From: an uncultured Lachnoclostridium sp.
GTDB taxonomy: Bacteria; Bacillota; Clostridia; Lachnospirales; Lachnospiraceae
Assembly: GCA_946499505.1 (NCBI GenBank)
Contig: CAMMSL010000008.1
Coordinates: 1-64,000 of the forward strand
Length of the DNA: 64,000 nucleotides
Reading direction: 5' to 3'
Under the pieces are notes generated by a model. It saw nothing but the letters and a program-made list of their open reading frames with translations, had not been told where the DNA came from and made no database searches. The translations under genes and the position numbers were made by a program. Each line of letters opens with the position of its first letter. Within the stretch, counting starts at the first letter, position 1. Below, piece after piece: positions 8,120-16,641 of the stretch.

Positions 8120-8468
8120 ATTTGTCGGAGTGACTGCCGAATTCGATGAAGTAGAAAGCGGATGGAGATGAGGCGCAGAAAAACTTGAAAAGAGATGAAC
8201 GGTATGCGAGGAAGGCGACTTCGGAATAATCTGCTAGAAAAAGTTAAGGGTCTGGAAGCTGATGTTAAGCCGCAAAATGGACTGTTTGAGCCAAAGGCGA
8301 GTTGTCCATTTTGCGGCTTTGCTTTTAATCAGATTTCAGATCCTTTAGTTTTTCTCAGATTATGGAGCGGAGCCTGAAGCACATGCCCCTCATCTGAATA
8401 AAGTATTTCAGTGCCTCATCTCCGTCTGTTTTCGGACCTTATCCCAAACGTCATTCAGTCCGACAAAT
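8120..8468. repeat. ~350-bp imperfect palindrome, MITE-like
   Basis: Nested inverted arms share one centre. ATTTGTCGGA (8120-8129) pairs with 8459-8468, GGAGATGAGGC (8164-8174) with 8413-8423, and a 16-bp arm near 8271-8286 with 8308-8323 (centre loop of about 21 nt); sequence between the arms pairs imperfectly. The right end stops ten bases before the stop codon of the minus-strand hydrolase. A 60-codon open frame inside is an artefact of the palindrome. It resembles a decayed miniature inverted-repeat element or a very long bidirectional terminator; no transposase is nearby. Confidence 0.6.
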
Positions 8469-8477
8469 ACAAATTTT

Positions 8478-9605
8478 CTACCACGACTGGAAGAATACGT
8501 TATCTCCTATTACAACGCCGTCCCTGTTGGCATATGGCGCGTACAGGAAATAGTAACAGTCAGATACCGCAGCAAGTCTTGAACCGTTGATCGCATCCTG
8601 TGCAACCTGTATAGAAAGGCTTGTAGGTCCGCTGTTCAGTACATTTTGGAGACGGCCTGTCCATACCGGTTCAAACTGTCCGCTTGCATAGATTACTCCA
8701 CTGATAGAATTCGGGAAGCGGGAGCTTTCTACACGGTTCATGATAACGGTTGCTACAGCAAGCAAAGCATCATATGTCTGATACGCTTCGCACTGGATAA
8801 TAGCTGCAAGCAGCGTGACATCATCTGTAGACGCGTTAATCCCGCCGCCGTTTATAACAGAGTTGTCGTATCCACCTCCGGAACTTTCGCTGCCGGAATT
8901 GTTATTAGCTGATGCAGCGGCTTGTCTGGCCGCTTCTTCTTCAGCCTGTTTACGTGCGGCTTCTTCAGCGGCAATACGTGCAGCCTCTTCTTCTTTTGCC
9001 TGCTGCAGTCTGGTCTGCACATCAGCAAGATTAGTGGAAGTTGCATCTGCCTTAGCCTGCAGCTCTGCCTGCTGGGACTGGAGCTGTTCCTGAAGATCAG
9101 TGAGTGAAGCCTGCTGGGTTTCCAGTGTTTTCTGCTCATCTTCGATCTGCTGATGAATGTTTTTCAAGTTATCCAGGGCGTTACGGTCATATTCGCTGAG
9201 GTTCTCGATAAAGTCTGCTTTATTCAGAAAGTCTGACATATCTTCAGCAGAAAAGAGCAGTTCCAGCAGTGTTGCATTTCCGTGCTCGTACATATATTTA
9301 ATACGGGCTTTCATGTCTTCGTACTGCTTATCTTCATTTGCCTTTGCTTCATCGAGCTCATCGGAAGTACGGGCAATCTCGCCGTTAAGCATCTCTACCT
9401 GCATTTCAGTAGTAGAAATTTCATCGCTCAGAGCAAGAATATCCTCATTGATGCCCTGAAGTTCGCTTTCAAGAGAAGAAGACTGGCTTTCCAGGCTTTT
9501 GATCTCTTCATTATCTGCTAAAACAGGAAAAACCGAAAGTACAATTGCGAGAGAACAGATCAGGGCAATTCCGGACTGTATCCATCGTTTTTTGTAGATT
9601 TTCAT
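8478..9605 (-). CDS. Secreted cell wall hydrolase with N-terminal coiled coil
   Basis: A 375-residue exported protein. It has a basic N-terminus and hydrophobic signal peptide with cleavage near VLADNEE (about residue 31). A long coiled coil (about 33-225) rich in Glu, Gln and Ala resembles PcsB/RipA-type regulatory stalks. A Ser/Gly/Asn linker (about 226-255) follows, then a C-terminal SleB/CwlJ-type hydrolase domain (about 258-375) with the family pattern IIQCEAYQTYDALLAVATVI and a catalytic-type Glu. It likely cleaves peptidoglycan in division or germination. The ribosome site AAAGGA precedes the ATG, and a good sigma-A promoter lies 50-78 bases upstream. Confidence 0.88.
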   Translation of the reverse strand: MKIYKKRWIQSGIALICSLAIVLSVFPVLADNEEIKSLESQSSSLESELQGINEDILALSDEISTTEMQVEMLNGEIARTSDELDEAKANEDKQYEDMKARIKYMYEHGNATLLELLFSAEDMSDFLNKADFIENLSEYDRNALDNLKNIHQQIEDEQKTLETQQASLTDLQEQLQSQQAELQAKADATSTNLADVQTRLQQAKEEEAARIAAEEAARKQAEEEAARQAAASANNNSGSESSGGGYDNSVINGGGINASTDDVTLLAAIIQCEAYQTYDALLAVATVIMNRVESSRFPNSISGVIYASGQFEPVWTGRLQNVLNSGPTSLSIQVAQDAINGSRLAAVSDCYYFLYAPYANRDGVVIGDNVFFQSW

Positions 9606-9654
9606 ATGGTAAAATCCTTTCTTTAATTTACGCGATATTCAGTTGCGAGTAATT

Positions 9655-9683
9655 ATTATACTACAAATTGCGTTATTTGGCAA
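9655..9683 (-). promoter_or_regulatory. Sigma-A promoter for the cell wall hydrolase
   Basis: Read on the minus strand: -35 TTGCCA (9678-9683), a 17-base spacer, and a perfect -10 TATAAT (9655-9660). Confidence 0.75.
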
Positions 9684-9760
9684 ACTCTGATAGAATAAAA
9701 TAAATGTAAAATAAATGCAGATTGTTACAGTGAACGGTAACTACAGAATCGGAGAAAATT

Positions 9761-10591
9761 ATGGAACACAGGATAAAGATGATTGGGCTGGACCTGGACG
9801 GTACTGTTCTTACAGAGAAAAAAGAACTTACAGATCGTACGAAAGCTGCGATCAGCAAAGCGCTCGCCCAGGGGGGTGTCGTCCTTGTTGCAACAGGGCG
9901 TCCATGGATGGGAGTCCCTGAAGAACTTAGAGATTTTCCAGGAATGCGTTACGCCCTTACATCAAACGGAGCAAGAATTATAGATACAGTGGAAGGCCGC
10001 GTGATTGAGGAACACCTGCTTTTTCCGCGGCTGGCACAAAAGGTATTGGAAATCTGTGGGAAATATGATACTCTACAGGAGGTATATTTTGACGGGCAGG
10101 GTTATGCACCTGCTGATCAGATGGCTGTTGTGGAGCGATATCATAATAATCCCAGTATGTGTGAATACATGAGAAAGACCAGAATACCCGTCGAGGATAT
10201 TGGTGTACTGGTGAAAAAAGAAAATAGAGGTCTTGATAAAGTTCAGGCCCTTTTCGCTGATATGGATGAGCGGGAGCTCGCCTGGAGAGAACTGGAGGCA
10301 GAAGAGGGACTGGAGCTTGTTGGTTCCTTAAGATACAATATCGAGATCAATGCCGCAGGAGTTAATAAGGGAAAAGGACTTGTAAATCTAGGGCGAATGC
10401 TTGGAATCAGACGCGAGGAGATCATGGCCTGTGGCGATGGAGATAACGATATAGTTATGTTGAAAGAAGCCGGATTTGGAGTTGCCATGGCGAATGGCGA
10501 AGACAAGGTGAAAGAAGCTGCGGATTATATCACGCTGTCTAATGAAGAAGACGGTGTGGCAGATGTGATTGAGAAATACGTTCTGCTATAA
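9761..10591 (+). CDS. Cof-type HAD-superfamily phosphatase
   Basis: A 276-residue HAD hydrolase of the Cof/type IIB subfamily. Motif I is GLDLDGTVL near residue 10, with the nucleophile and acid/base aspartates. A cap domain occupies roughly 85-190. Motif III Lys is in NKGKGL and motif IV is CGDGDNDIVML near residue 226. Such enzymes dephosphorylate sugar phosphates, flavin or pyridoxal phosphates; the substrate cannot be told from sequence. The ATG at 9761 follows CGGAG. uppP begins 28 bases after its stop, so the two may be co-transcribed. Confidence 0.88.
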   Translation: MEHRIKMIGLDLDGTVLTEKKELTDRTKAAISKALAQGGVVLVATGRPWMGVPEELRDFPGMRYALTSNGARIIDTVEGRVIEEHLLFPRLAQKVLEICGKYDTLQEVYFDGQGYAPADQMAVVERYHNNPSMCEYMRKTRIPVEDIGVLVKKENRGLDKVQALFADMDERELAWRELEAEEGLELVGSLRYNIEINAAGVNKGKGLVNLGRMLGIRREEIMACGDGDNDIVMLKEAGFGVAMANGEDKVKEAADYITLSNEEDGVADVIEKYVLL

Positions 10592-10618
10592 ATGTATTTT
10601 ATTAAAGGAGGAAAAGAA

Positions 10619-11446
10619 ATGTTGGATATATTAAAAGCAATTATTTTTGGTATCGTAGAAGGAATTACAGAATGGCTTCCGATCAGCAGTACTGGTCATC
10701 TGATTATACTAGAAGAACTGTTGAAATTGAATCAGGGGGATGCATTTTTTGAAATGTTCCAGGTGGTGATCCAGCTTGGAGCGATTTTGGCGGTAGTAGT
10801 GATTTATTTCCATAAATTAAATCCTTTTTCTCCAAAGAAAACACAGAAGCAGAGGATGATGACCTGGCAGATCTGGATCAAGGTGATCATCGGCTGTCTG
10901 CCGGCGGCTGTGGTTGGGCTCCTCTTTGATGACTGGATCGACAAAACGCTTTATCACTGGTATGTAGTGGCATTGATGTTGATCGTTTATGGTATTTTGT
11001 TTATCATAGTGGAGAATTATCAGAAAGGAAAGACACCGCAGGTGACGAAGTTTTCTCAGCTGACGATTCCTATGATCCTGATCATCGGTGTATTTCAGAT
11101 GCTGGCTATGATCCCGGGAACTTCCCGGTCCGGTGCGACGATCGTGGGCGCCCTTATGATCGGTGTTTCCAGAAGTGTTGCAGCGGAATATACTTTCTTC
11201 CTTGCAATCCCGGTCATGTTTGGGGCAAGTTTGCTTAAACTGATCAAGTTTGGATTTAGTTTTACTGCTATGCAGGTGGCAGTGCTGCTGGTGGGGATGG
11301 TCGTCTCGTTTGCGGTATCTATCGTAGCGATCAAGTTCCTGATGAGCTATATCAGGAAAAATGACTTTAAGGTGTTCGGATATTACAGGATCGTCCTTGG
11401 CGTGATCGTATTCCTGTTTTTCGGAATTCAGGCATTACTTGCATAA
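10619..11446 (+). CDS. uppP: Undecaprenyl-diphosphate phosphatase
   Basis: A 275-residue polytopic membrane protein of the UppP/BacA family. It recycles undecaprenyl diphosphate for peptidoglycan and wall polymer synthesis. The two family signatures are present: EGITEWLPISSTGHL near the N-terminus and PGTSRSGATI near residue 168, which carry the catalytic Glu, Ser and Arg. About eight membrane segments are seen. The start at 10619 is chosen over an in-frame upstream ATG because AAAGGAGG lies just before it and homologues begin MLDILKA. Confidence 0.95.
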   Translation: MLDILKAIIFGIVEGITEWLPISSTGHLIILEELLKLNQGDAFFEMFQVVIQLGAILAVVVIYFHKLNPFSPKKTQKQRMMTWQIWIKVIIGCLPAAVVGLLFDDWIDKTLYHWYVVALMLIVYGILFIIVENYQKGKTPQVTKFSQLTIPMILIIGVFQMLAMIPGTSRSGATIVGALMIGVSRSVAAEYTFFLAIPVMFGASLLKLIKFGFSFTAMQVAVLLVGMVVSFAVSIVAIKFLMSYIRKNDFKVFGYYRIVLGVIVFLFFGIQALLA

Positions 11447-11542
11447 ATTTCAATGCAGGACTTGCAATTTATGCAAAACATGCTAAACTTAGTAGGATAA
11501 TCTGTATGATTATGCAAATTGAAAACCAAATGGAGGAATGAA

Positions 11543-12427
11543 ATGATGAAAAAGTTATTGGCAGTTTGCTTAACAGCAGCTCTCACTGTCGGTCTGGTTG
11601 CAGGCTGCGGCGGCAAGAGCAGTGACGGAGACAGCAGTAATTCCGGAAGCAGCAGTGCGAAGACAGCAAAGGTTATCGATGTGGATCTTACAAGCGAAGA
11701 GTACGCTTTCGGTGTAGATAAGTCTCAGCCGGAACTTCTGGATCAGGTGAATACATTTATTTCAAAGATTCAGGAAGACGGAACGCTGGATGAGATTTTC
11801 GATAAATATTTTGGCGGCGGAGAGCCGACACCGGTAGAGTCTGCGGCACTGGATACATCAAAAGACCAGCTTGTAGTTGCAACAAATGCGGCATTTGAGC
11901 CTTTTGAGTATATGGAAGGTGACAGCTATGTAGGTATCGATATGGAGATCGCAGCTCTGCTTGCAAAGGAACTGGGACAGGAACTTGTCATTCAGAACAT
12001 GGATTTCGACGCAGTGTGTCTCTCAGTCGGACAGCAGAAATGTGATATCGCGATGGCCGGCCTTACAGTCAGCGAAGAGAGAAAAGAGTATGTGACATTC
12101 TCAGACACATATTACCAGGCATCTCAGCGTCTGATCGTTCCGAGCGACGATACTACATTTGATGATATGACAGATGCTGATTCCATCGCAGCGGCACTTG
12201 CCAAGCTGGATTCTTCCGTGAAGATCGGTGTACAGCAGGGAACGACAGGACAGAGCTATGTAGAAGGAAGCGAGGATCTCGGGTTCCCGGGTCTTCAGGC
12301 AACATGCCAGCCATATAAGAGCGGATCTCTTGCAGTGCAGGATATGCTCAACGGAAATATTGACTATGTGATCATCGATGCAGCTCCGGCGGCAGCGATC
12401 ACAGAAGCAATCAATGAAATGCAGTAA
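11543..12427 (+). CDS. Amino-acid ABC transporter substrate-binding lipoprotein, apparently circularly permuted
   Basis: A 294-residue lipoprotein with signal peptide and lipobox ending at C22 (LVAGC). Residues 44-90 (LTSEEYAFGVDKSQPELLDQ to DKYFGGG) are what normally forms the very C-terminus of family 3 amino-acid binding proteins. After a linker (91-107), residues 108-294 carry the normal N-terminal start (LVVATNAAFEPFEYMEGD), the GIDMEIA and MAGLTVSEERK regions, and stop at AAAITEAINEM, exactly where the moved segment would follow. The fold is likely complete but re-ordered. GGAGG lies 6 bases before the start at 11543. Permease and ATPase genes follow; the substrate is probably a polar amino acid. 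Confidence 0.88.
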   Translation: MMKKLLAVCLTAALTVGLVAGCGGKSSDGDSSNSGSSSAKTAKVIDVDLTSEEYAFGVDKSQPELLDQVNTFISKIQEDGTLDEIFDKYFGGGEPTPVESAALDTSKDQLVVATNAAFEPFEYMEGDSYVGIDMEIAALLAKELGQELVIQNMDFDAVCLSVGQQKCDIAMAGLTVSEERKEYVTFSDTYYQASQRLIVPSDDTTFDDMTDADSIAAALAKLDSSVKIGVQQGTTGQSYVEGSEDLGFPGLQATCQPYKSGSLAVQDMLNGNIDYVIIDAAPAAAITEAINEMQ

Positions 12428-12444
12428 ATAGGACTTGAATTCAG

Positions 12445-12512
12445 GAAGGAAAATACAGGCATCAGAGGAGAATGTCAGAGTTCGTCAAAGATGCAGGCAT
12501 TTTCCTTCTTTT
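12445..12512 (+). terminator. Attenuating hairpin between binding protein and permease genes
   Basis: GAAGGAAAAT (12445-12454) pairs with 12499-12508 and is followed by TTTT. Further partial pairing occurs inside (GGCATC region with GATGC). Partial termination here would give more binding protein than membrane components, as is usual for such operons. Confidence 0.55.
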
Positions 12513-12526
12513 GAGAAGGGACGACA

Positions 12527-13237
12527 ATGGGTAATTTTAGTCAGAAGATAAATAAGTTCATAGAGATATTTATAGATCAGAACGGCTATGTGAGAGTGGT
12601 GGAAGGTCTGCAGAATACACTTCTTATCGCAGTATGCGGCCTGATCATCGGTATTCTGATCGGTACGATCATCGCGACCGTGAGGGTGCTGCCGAAATAT
12701 AAAATGCTCCCGAGAGTGTTAAACGGGATCTGCAGCTTCTATGTGGCGCTGTTCCGCGGAACGCCGATGGTGGTCCAGCTCCTTGTATTTTATTACGTGC
12801 TCCTGCCGATCATCGGCTGGAATATTAACGGAGTGCAGGTGTCTATGCTCGTGTTCGGACTGAACAGCGGCGCCTACATATCCGAGATCATGAGGAGCGG
12901 TATCCAGTCCGTTGATCCCGGACAGATGGAGGCAGGCCGGGCGGTAGGCTTAAGCTTCGGGGCAAGCATGACGAAGATCGTTATCCCGCAGGCAGTGAAG
13001 AACATCCTTCCTACACTGGGAAATGAGTTTATTTCCCTGATCAAAGAGACATCGGTCGTGAGCTTCGTCGGTGCGGCGGATCTCTATGTGGCGTTCAACT
13101 ATATCGGAACAAACAATTATGAGTTCATGGTGCCGTATCTGGTGATGGCACTGATCTACATTGCCCTTGTACTGGTGATCACCCTGCTCATAAAACTACT
13201 GGAAAGGAGCCTGAAGAAGAGTGATAGACGTAATTAA
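12527..13237 (+). CDS. Amino-acid ABC transporter permease
   Basis: A 236-residue HisM/GlnP-type permease with about five membrane helices. It has the conserved cytoplasmic loop that contacts the ATPase ([22 protein letters not shown], around residues 130-151). Family signatures [15 protein letters not shown] and [15 protein letters not shown] are present. It forms the channel for the neighbouring binding protein and ATPase. The ATG at 12527 follows GAGAAGGGACG. The 3' end overlaps the ATPase gene by 17 bases, indicating translational coupling. Confidence 0.94.
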   Translation: MGNFSQKINKFIEIFIDQNGYVRVVEGLQNTLLIAVCGLIIGILIGTIIATVRVLPKYKMLPRVLNGICSFYVALFRGTPMVVQLLVFYYVLLPIIGWNINGVQVSMLVFGLNSGAYISEIMRSGIQSVDPGQMEAGRAVGLSFGASMTKIVIPQAVKNILPTLGNEFISLIKETSVVSFVGAADLYVAFNYIGTNNYEFMVPYLVMALIYIALVLVITLLIKLLERSLKKSDRRN

Positions 13238-14045
13238 TCTTAGGAAAAGCTTCGGTGATCTTGAGATCTTAAAGGGAATCAACATCACCATCAATAAAGG
13301 CGATATCGTCGCAGTGCTCGGCCCGTCAGGTTCCGGTAAGAGTACATTTCTGCGGTGCCTGAACTGTATGGAGGACCCTACATCGGGCAGTATCATTTTT
13401 AACGGAGTGGATATTGCCGATATGAAGGTGGATATCAATGTGCACCGTCGTCATATGGGAATGGTATTCCAGCATTTTAATCTGTTCAATAATAAAACGG
13501 TGCTCCAGAATGTTATGATGGCGCCTGCTTATCTGCGATGCAAGGATCTGAAGAAGGCAAAGCGGAAGAACCGGATGATCCGTTTTAAAAATGTATTCCG
13601 CAGCAATAAGGAAGAACTGATCCCGATCACGACGACAAAGGAGCAGATCAAAAGCGAGGCAAGGCAGCAGGCACTTGACCTTCTGAAACGCATCGGACTT
13701 GATGACAAAGCGGATGCTTATCCGTCCACATTGTCCGGCGGACAGAAACAGAGAGTGGCGATCATCCGGTCGCTTGCCATGAATCCGGATGTGATCCTTT
13801 TTGACGAGCCCACGTCAGCACTGGACCCGGAGATGGTCGGTGAGGTACTTGACCTGATGAAGAAGCTGGCAAAAGACGGTATGACGATGGTTGTCGTAAC
13901 GCATGAGATGGGCTTCGCCAGAGAGGTGGCTTCGAGAGTGATCTTTATGGATGACGGACAGATCCGGGAGGAAGCCCCGCCGGATGAGTTCTTCGAGCAT
14001 CCGAAGGATGAGAGACTGAAAGAGTTCCTGTCCAAAATACTGTGA
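13221..14045 (+). CDS. Amino-acid ABC transporter ATP-binding protein
   Basis: A 274-residue GlnQ-type ATPase. Walker A is GPSGSGKST (about residues 34-42), with a Q-loop in MVFQHFNLF, signature LSGGQ, Walker B VILFDEP and the switch His in VVTHEM. It is longer than the usual 240 residues because of a basic ~35-residue insertion between the Q-loop and the signature ([20 protein letters not shown] region), which may alter subunit contacts. The start is GTG within the end of the permease gene. It energises amino-acid uptake by the permuted binding protein and permease. Confidence 0.94.
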   Translation: MIDVINLRKSFGDLEILKGINITINKGDIVAVLGPSGSGKSTFLRCLNCMEDPTSGSIIFNGVDIADMKVDINVHRRHMGMVFQHFNLFNNKTVLQNVMMAPAYLRCKDLKKAKRKNRMIRFKNVFRSNKEELIPITTTKEQIKSEARQQALDLLKRIGLDDKADAYPSTLSGGQKQRVAIIRSLAMNPDVILFDEPTSALDPEMVGEVLDLMKKLAKDGMTMVVVTHEMGFAREVASRVIFMDDGQIREEAPPDEFFEHPKDERLKEFLSKIL

Positions 14046-14126
14046 TTATATATTGACAGCAGGCAACGCCGAAATTATGATGGCATTACGGCGGTATGCA
14101 GGGAAATCCCGTATACCGTGTGTGAT

Positions 14127-14154
14127 CCGGAATGATTCCGGCGTGTTTTATTTT
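14127..14154 (+). terminator. Terminator after the amino-acid ABC operon
   Basis: CCGGAAT (14127-14133) pairs with ATTCCGG (14135-14141), followed by a T-rich tract to 14154. A second hairpin, CGGTAT (14092-14097) with ATACCG (14113-14118), lies just upstream. Confidence 0.5.
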
Positions 14155-14177
14155 ATCTGCAGGGAGAGTGAATATAC

Positions 14178-15920
14178 ATGAATTATGAACGGATACACAG
14201 GGCATTTTTTCTTGAGCGTCCGAACCGTTTTATTGCATATGCGCAGCTAAATGGACAGAAAGAGACGATCCATGTGAAGAATACAGGACGGTGTGCGGAG
14301 CTGCTTGTCCCCGGCGCGCCGGTCTATATACAGGAGAGCGCCAATCCCGCGAGAAAGACAAAGTGGGATCTGATCGCGGTGGAGAAAAGAGACCGTCTGA
14401 TCAATATGGATTCCCAGATCCCGAATAAGGTGGTCCAGGAGTGGATCGAAGGAGGAAATCTTTTCCAGGACGTGCGCCTGGTGCGCCCGGAGACAACGTA
14501 CGGGAACTCCAGATTTGACCTGTATGTGGAAGCCGGGGAGAGAAGGATATTTATTGAGGTAAAAGGAGTCACACTGGAGGAAGGCGGCGTATGCCGGTTT
14601 CCGGATGCGCCCAGCGACCGGGCGGTAAAGCATCTGGAAGAACTGATCCGGGCGAAGAAAGAAGGGTACGAGACATATGTATTCTTTGTGATCCAGATGA
14701 AAGATGTGCGCTATTTCACGCCGAATACGGACACTCATCCGGCATTTGCGGAAGCGCTGAAAAAGGCCGCGGCTGCAGGCGTGAAGATCCTGGCCTATGA
14801 CTGTGAAGTGACGCCGGACAACATCGCGATCCGAAAACCGGTGGATGTAGTGCTGGAAAGCCCGAGGATGAAAGAGACAGCAGGCCCTCTTGTAGAATGG
14901 TTCCGGGAGAATAAGCGGGATCTGCCGTGGAGAGAACGGATGGACGCCTACAGGGTATGGATATCCGAGATCATGCTCCAACAGACGAGAGTGGAGGCGG
15001 TAAAGCCGTATTATGAACGCTTTCTGAAGGAACTGCCGGATGTAAAGGCGCTTGCCGAAGTCCCGGAAGACCGTCTTTTGAAATTATGGGAAGGACTGGG
15101 ATATTATAACCGGGCGCGGAACCTGAAATACGCGGCTTGCCAGATCATGGATGAATATGACGGAAAGTTTCCGGAGACATATGAAGAGATTCGTTCCCTG
15201 AAAGGGATCGGAAGTTATACGGCAGGAGCGATCAGTTCTTTTGTATATAATATCCCGAAACCTGCCGTGGATGGAAATGTGCTGCGTGTTGTGAGTCGGA
15301 TCACAGCAGATGATTCGGATATTGCGAAGGCCGGGACAAAGACGAAGATCGAAAAGGAAATCGAAGAAGTGATCCCCAGGAACGCAGCGGGTGATTTCAA
15401 CCAGAGCCTGATCGAGCTGGGAGCTGTTGTGTGCCTGCCAAACGGTGAACCCCGGTGCAGCGTATGCCCTGTAAATAATCTCTGTTTAGCCCATGAACAG
15501 GGACGGGAGACCGAATTCCCGGTGAAAACGAAAGCAAAAGAACGGCGGATTGAGAAACGGACCGTGCTGCTTTTCCGGGATGAGGAAAAGGTGGCAATCA
15601 GGAAACGTCCGGCAAAGGGCTTGCTGGCGGGAATGTACGAGTTCCCGAACAGGGAAGGGCATATGAATCACGATGAAGTAGTCGAATATGGAAAATCCCT
15701 GGGGCTTACACCGATCCGCATCAGAAAACTGGGAAAAGCAAAACATGTATTCAGTCATGTAGAATGGCATATGACCGGATATGAGGTCCTTGTGGATGAG
15801 CTTGAAAAAAGTATGACAGCTGTGGACCGAGCGAAAAAAGGTATCATTTTTGCGGGAATACGGCAGCTTCAGGAAGAATATCCGATGCCTTCTGCATTTG
15901 AGGCATATATGCCGAAATAG
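14178..15920 (+). CDS. SfsA-MutY fusion: SfsA-like nuclease joined to adenine DNA glycosylase
   Basis: A 580-residue protein with two full domains in one frame and no stop between them. Residues 1-230 are SfsA (sugar fermentation stimulation/DNA-binding nuclease family), including TGRCAELLVPGAPVYI, NSRFDLYVE and the FIEVKGVTLE PD-D/ExK-like core. Residues 236-580 are MutY: SEIMLQQTRV with the catalytic Glu, LKGIGSYTAGAI helix-hairpin-helix with PAVDGNVLRV Asp, four iron-sulfur cysteines (CLPNGEPRCSVCPVNNLC) and a C-terminal NUDIX-like 8-oxoG recognition domain. It removes adenine mispaired with 8-oxoguanine; the SfsA part may add nuclease or nucleic-acid binding. The ATG follows AGGGAGAG. Confidence 0.9.
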   Translation: MNYERIHRAFFLERPNRFIAYAQLNGQKETIHVKNTGRCAELLVPGAPVYIQESANPARKTKWDLIAVEKRDRLINMDSQIPNKVVQEWIEGGNLFQDVRLVRPETTYGNSRFDLYVEAGERRIFIEVKGVTLEEGGVCRFPDAPSDRAVKHLEELIRAKKEGYETYVFFVIQMKDVRYFTPNTDTHPAFAEALKKAAAAGVKILAYDCEVTPDNIAIRKPVDVVLESPRMKETAGPLVEWFRENKRDLPWRERMDAYRVWISEIMLQQTRVEAVKPYYERFLKELPDVKALAEVPEDRLLKLWEGLGYYNRARNLKYAACQIMDEYDGKFPETYEEIRSLKGIGSYTAGAISSFVYNIPKPAVDGNVLRVVSRITADDSDIAKAGTKTKIEKEIEEVIPRNAAGDFNQSLIELGAVVCLPNGEPRCSVCPVNNLCLAHEQGRETEFPVKTKAKERRIEKRTVLLFRDEEKVAIRKRPAKGLLAGMYEFPNREGHMNHDEVVEYGKSLGLTPIRIRKLGKAKHVFSHVEWHMTGYEVLVDELEKSMTAVDRAKKGIIFAGIRQLQEEYPMPSAFEAYMPK

Positions 15921-15959
15921 TATCAGTCCGGACAGGATAACCGAGCTCGCTCTGTTTTC

Positions 15960-15988
15960 TTGAAACCGGCAGGCTCATGTGGTACAAT
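15960..15988 (+). promoter_or_regulatory. Promoter for the TetR-lipid kinase pair
   Basis: -35 TTGAAA (15960-15965), 17-base spacer, -10 TACAAT (15983-15988), ending 33 bases before the TetR start. Confidence 0.6.
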
Positions 15989-16021
15989 GGACTGGTACAA
16001 AAAACAGGAGAGTATCACAAA

Positions 16022-16630
16022 ATGAGTGAAAAAGCATCTATTTCCAGACAGCAGCAGAAATCGCGGGAGACGAGAGAGAAGATATTCCAGGCGGCGAAGC
16101 GGATCCTGCAGAAAAAAGGATATGAGGAATTGTCTATTAAGAATATCTGCGAGGAGGCGGGAGTCTCCAACGGTAGTTTCTATCATCATTTTAAGACAAA
16201 AGACGATCTGCTGTCTTACTATATCGAGGATCAGCCGAAGATCGACCCGGACCTTCTGGAACTGCCGGACAGTGTAGACGGAGTGAAGGAAGGCATTATC
16301 CAGGTGTATATGAATTATGTGAAATACTGCCGGGAGCTGGGCGTAGAATTTATGTCAGAATACTATGATACGAAGAATCAGGCGCTTAATGCGGCAATCC
16401 GTATGGAGCGGCCTTATCCTATCGTGACAGTGCAGAATTATGTGGAAAAAGCCGAGCAGGCCGGGATCGTGAGCCTGAATGTGAGCATCGAGGAATTTAC
16501 GACAGATATCAGGATGATCGTGATCGGAAATGTTTTTGAGTGGTGTGTAAAACACGGTGAGGCTGATTTTGAAGGAAACATGGCAAGGTCGCTTGGAAAA
16601 TATCTGGATGCAACACTTTGCAGGGGGTAA
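16022..16630 (+). CDS. TetR/AcrR family transcriptional regulator
   Basis: A 202-residue regulator. Residues 12-60 form the TetR DNA-binding domain (TREKIFQAAKRILQKKGYEE, with helix-turn-helix EEAGVSNGSFYHHFKTKDDL). The remaining ~140 residues form an all-helical ligand-binding domain. The start at 16022 is preceded by CAGGAGAG, and a longer upstream frame lacks a ribosome site. It is followed after 11 bases by a diacylglycerol-kinase-like gene, so it may control lipid phosphate metabolism; its ligand is unknown. Confidence 0.88.
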   Translation: MSEKASISRQQQKSRETREKIFQAAKRILQKKGYEELSIKNICEEAGVSNGSFYHHFKTKDDLLSYYIEDQPKIDPDLLELPDSVDGVKEGIIQVYMNYVKYCRELGVEFMSEYYDTKNQALNAAIRMERPYPIVTVQNYVEKAEQAGIVSLNVSIEEFTTDIRMIVIGNVFEWCVKHGEADFEGNMARSLGKYLDATLCRG

Positions 16631-16641
16631 AATCAGCAGAG

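Noticed and set aside
8195..8377. 60-codon open frame inside the 8.1-8.5 kb palindrome
   Set aside because: It lies across both arms and the centre of an inverted repeat, has no ribosome site, and its sequence is a by-product of the palindrome.
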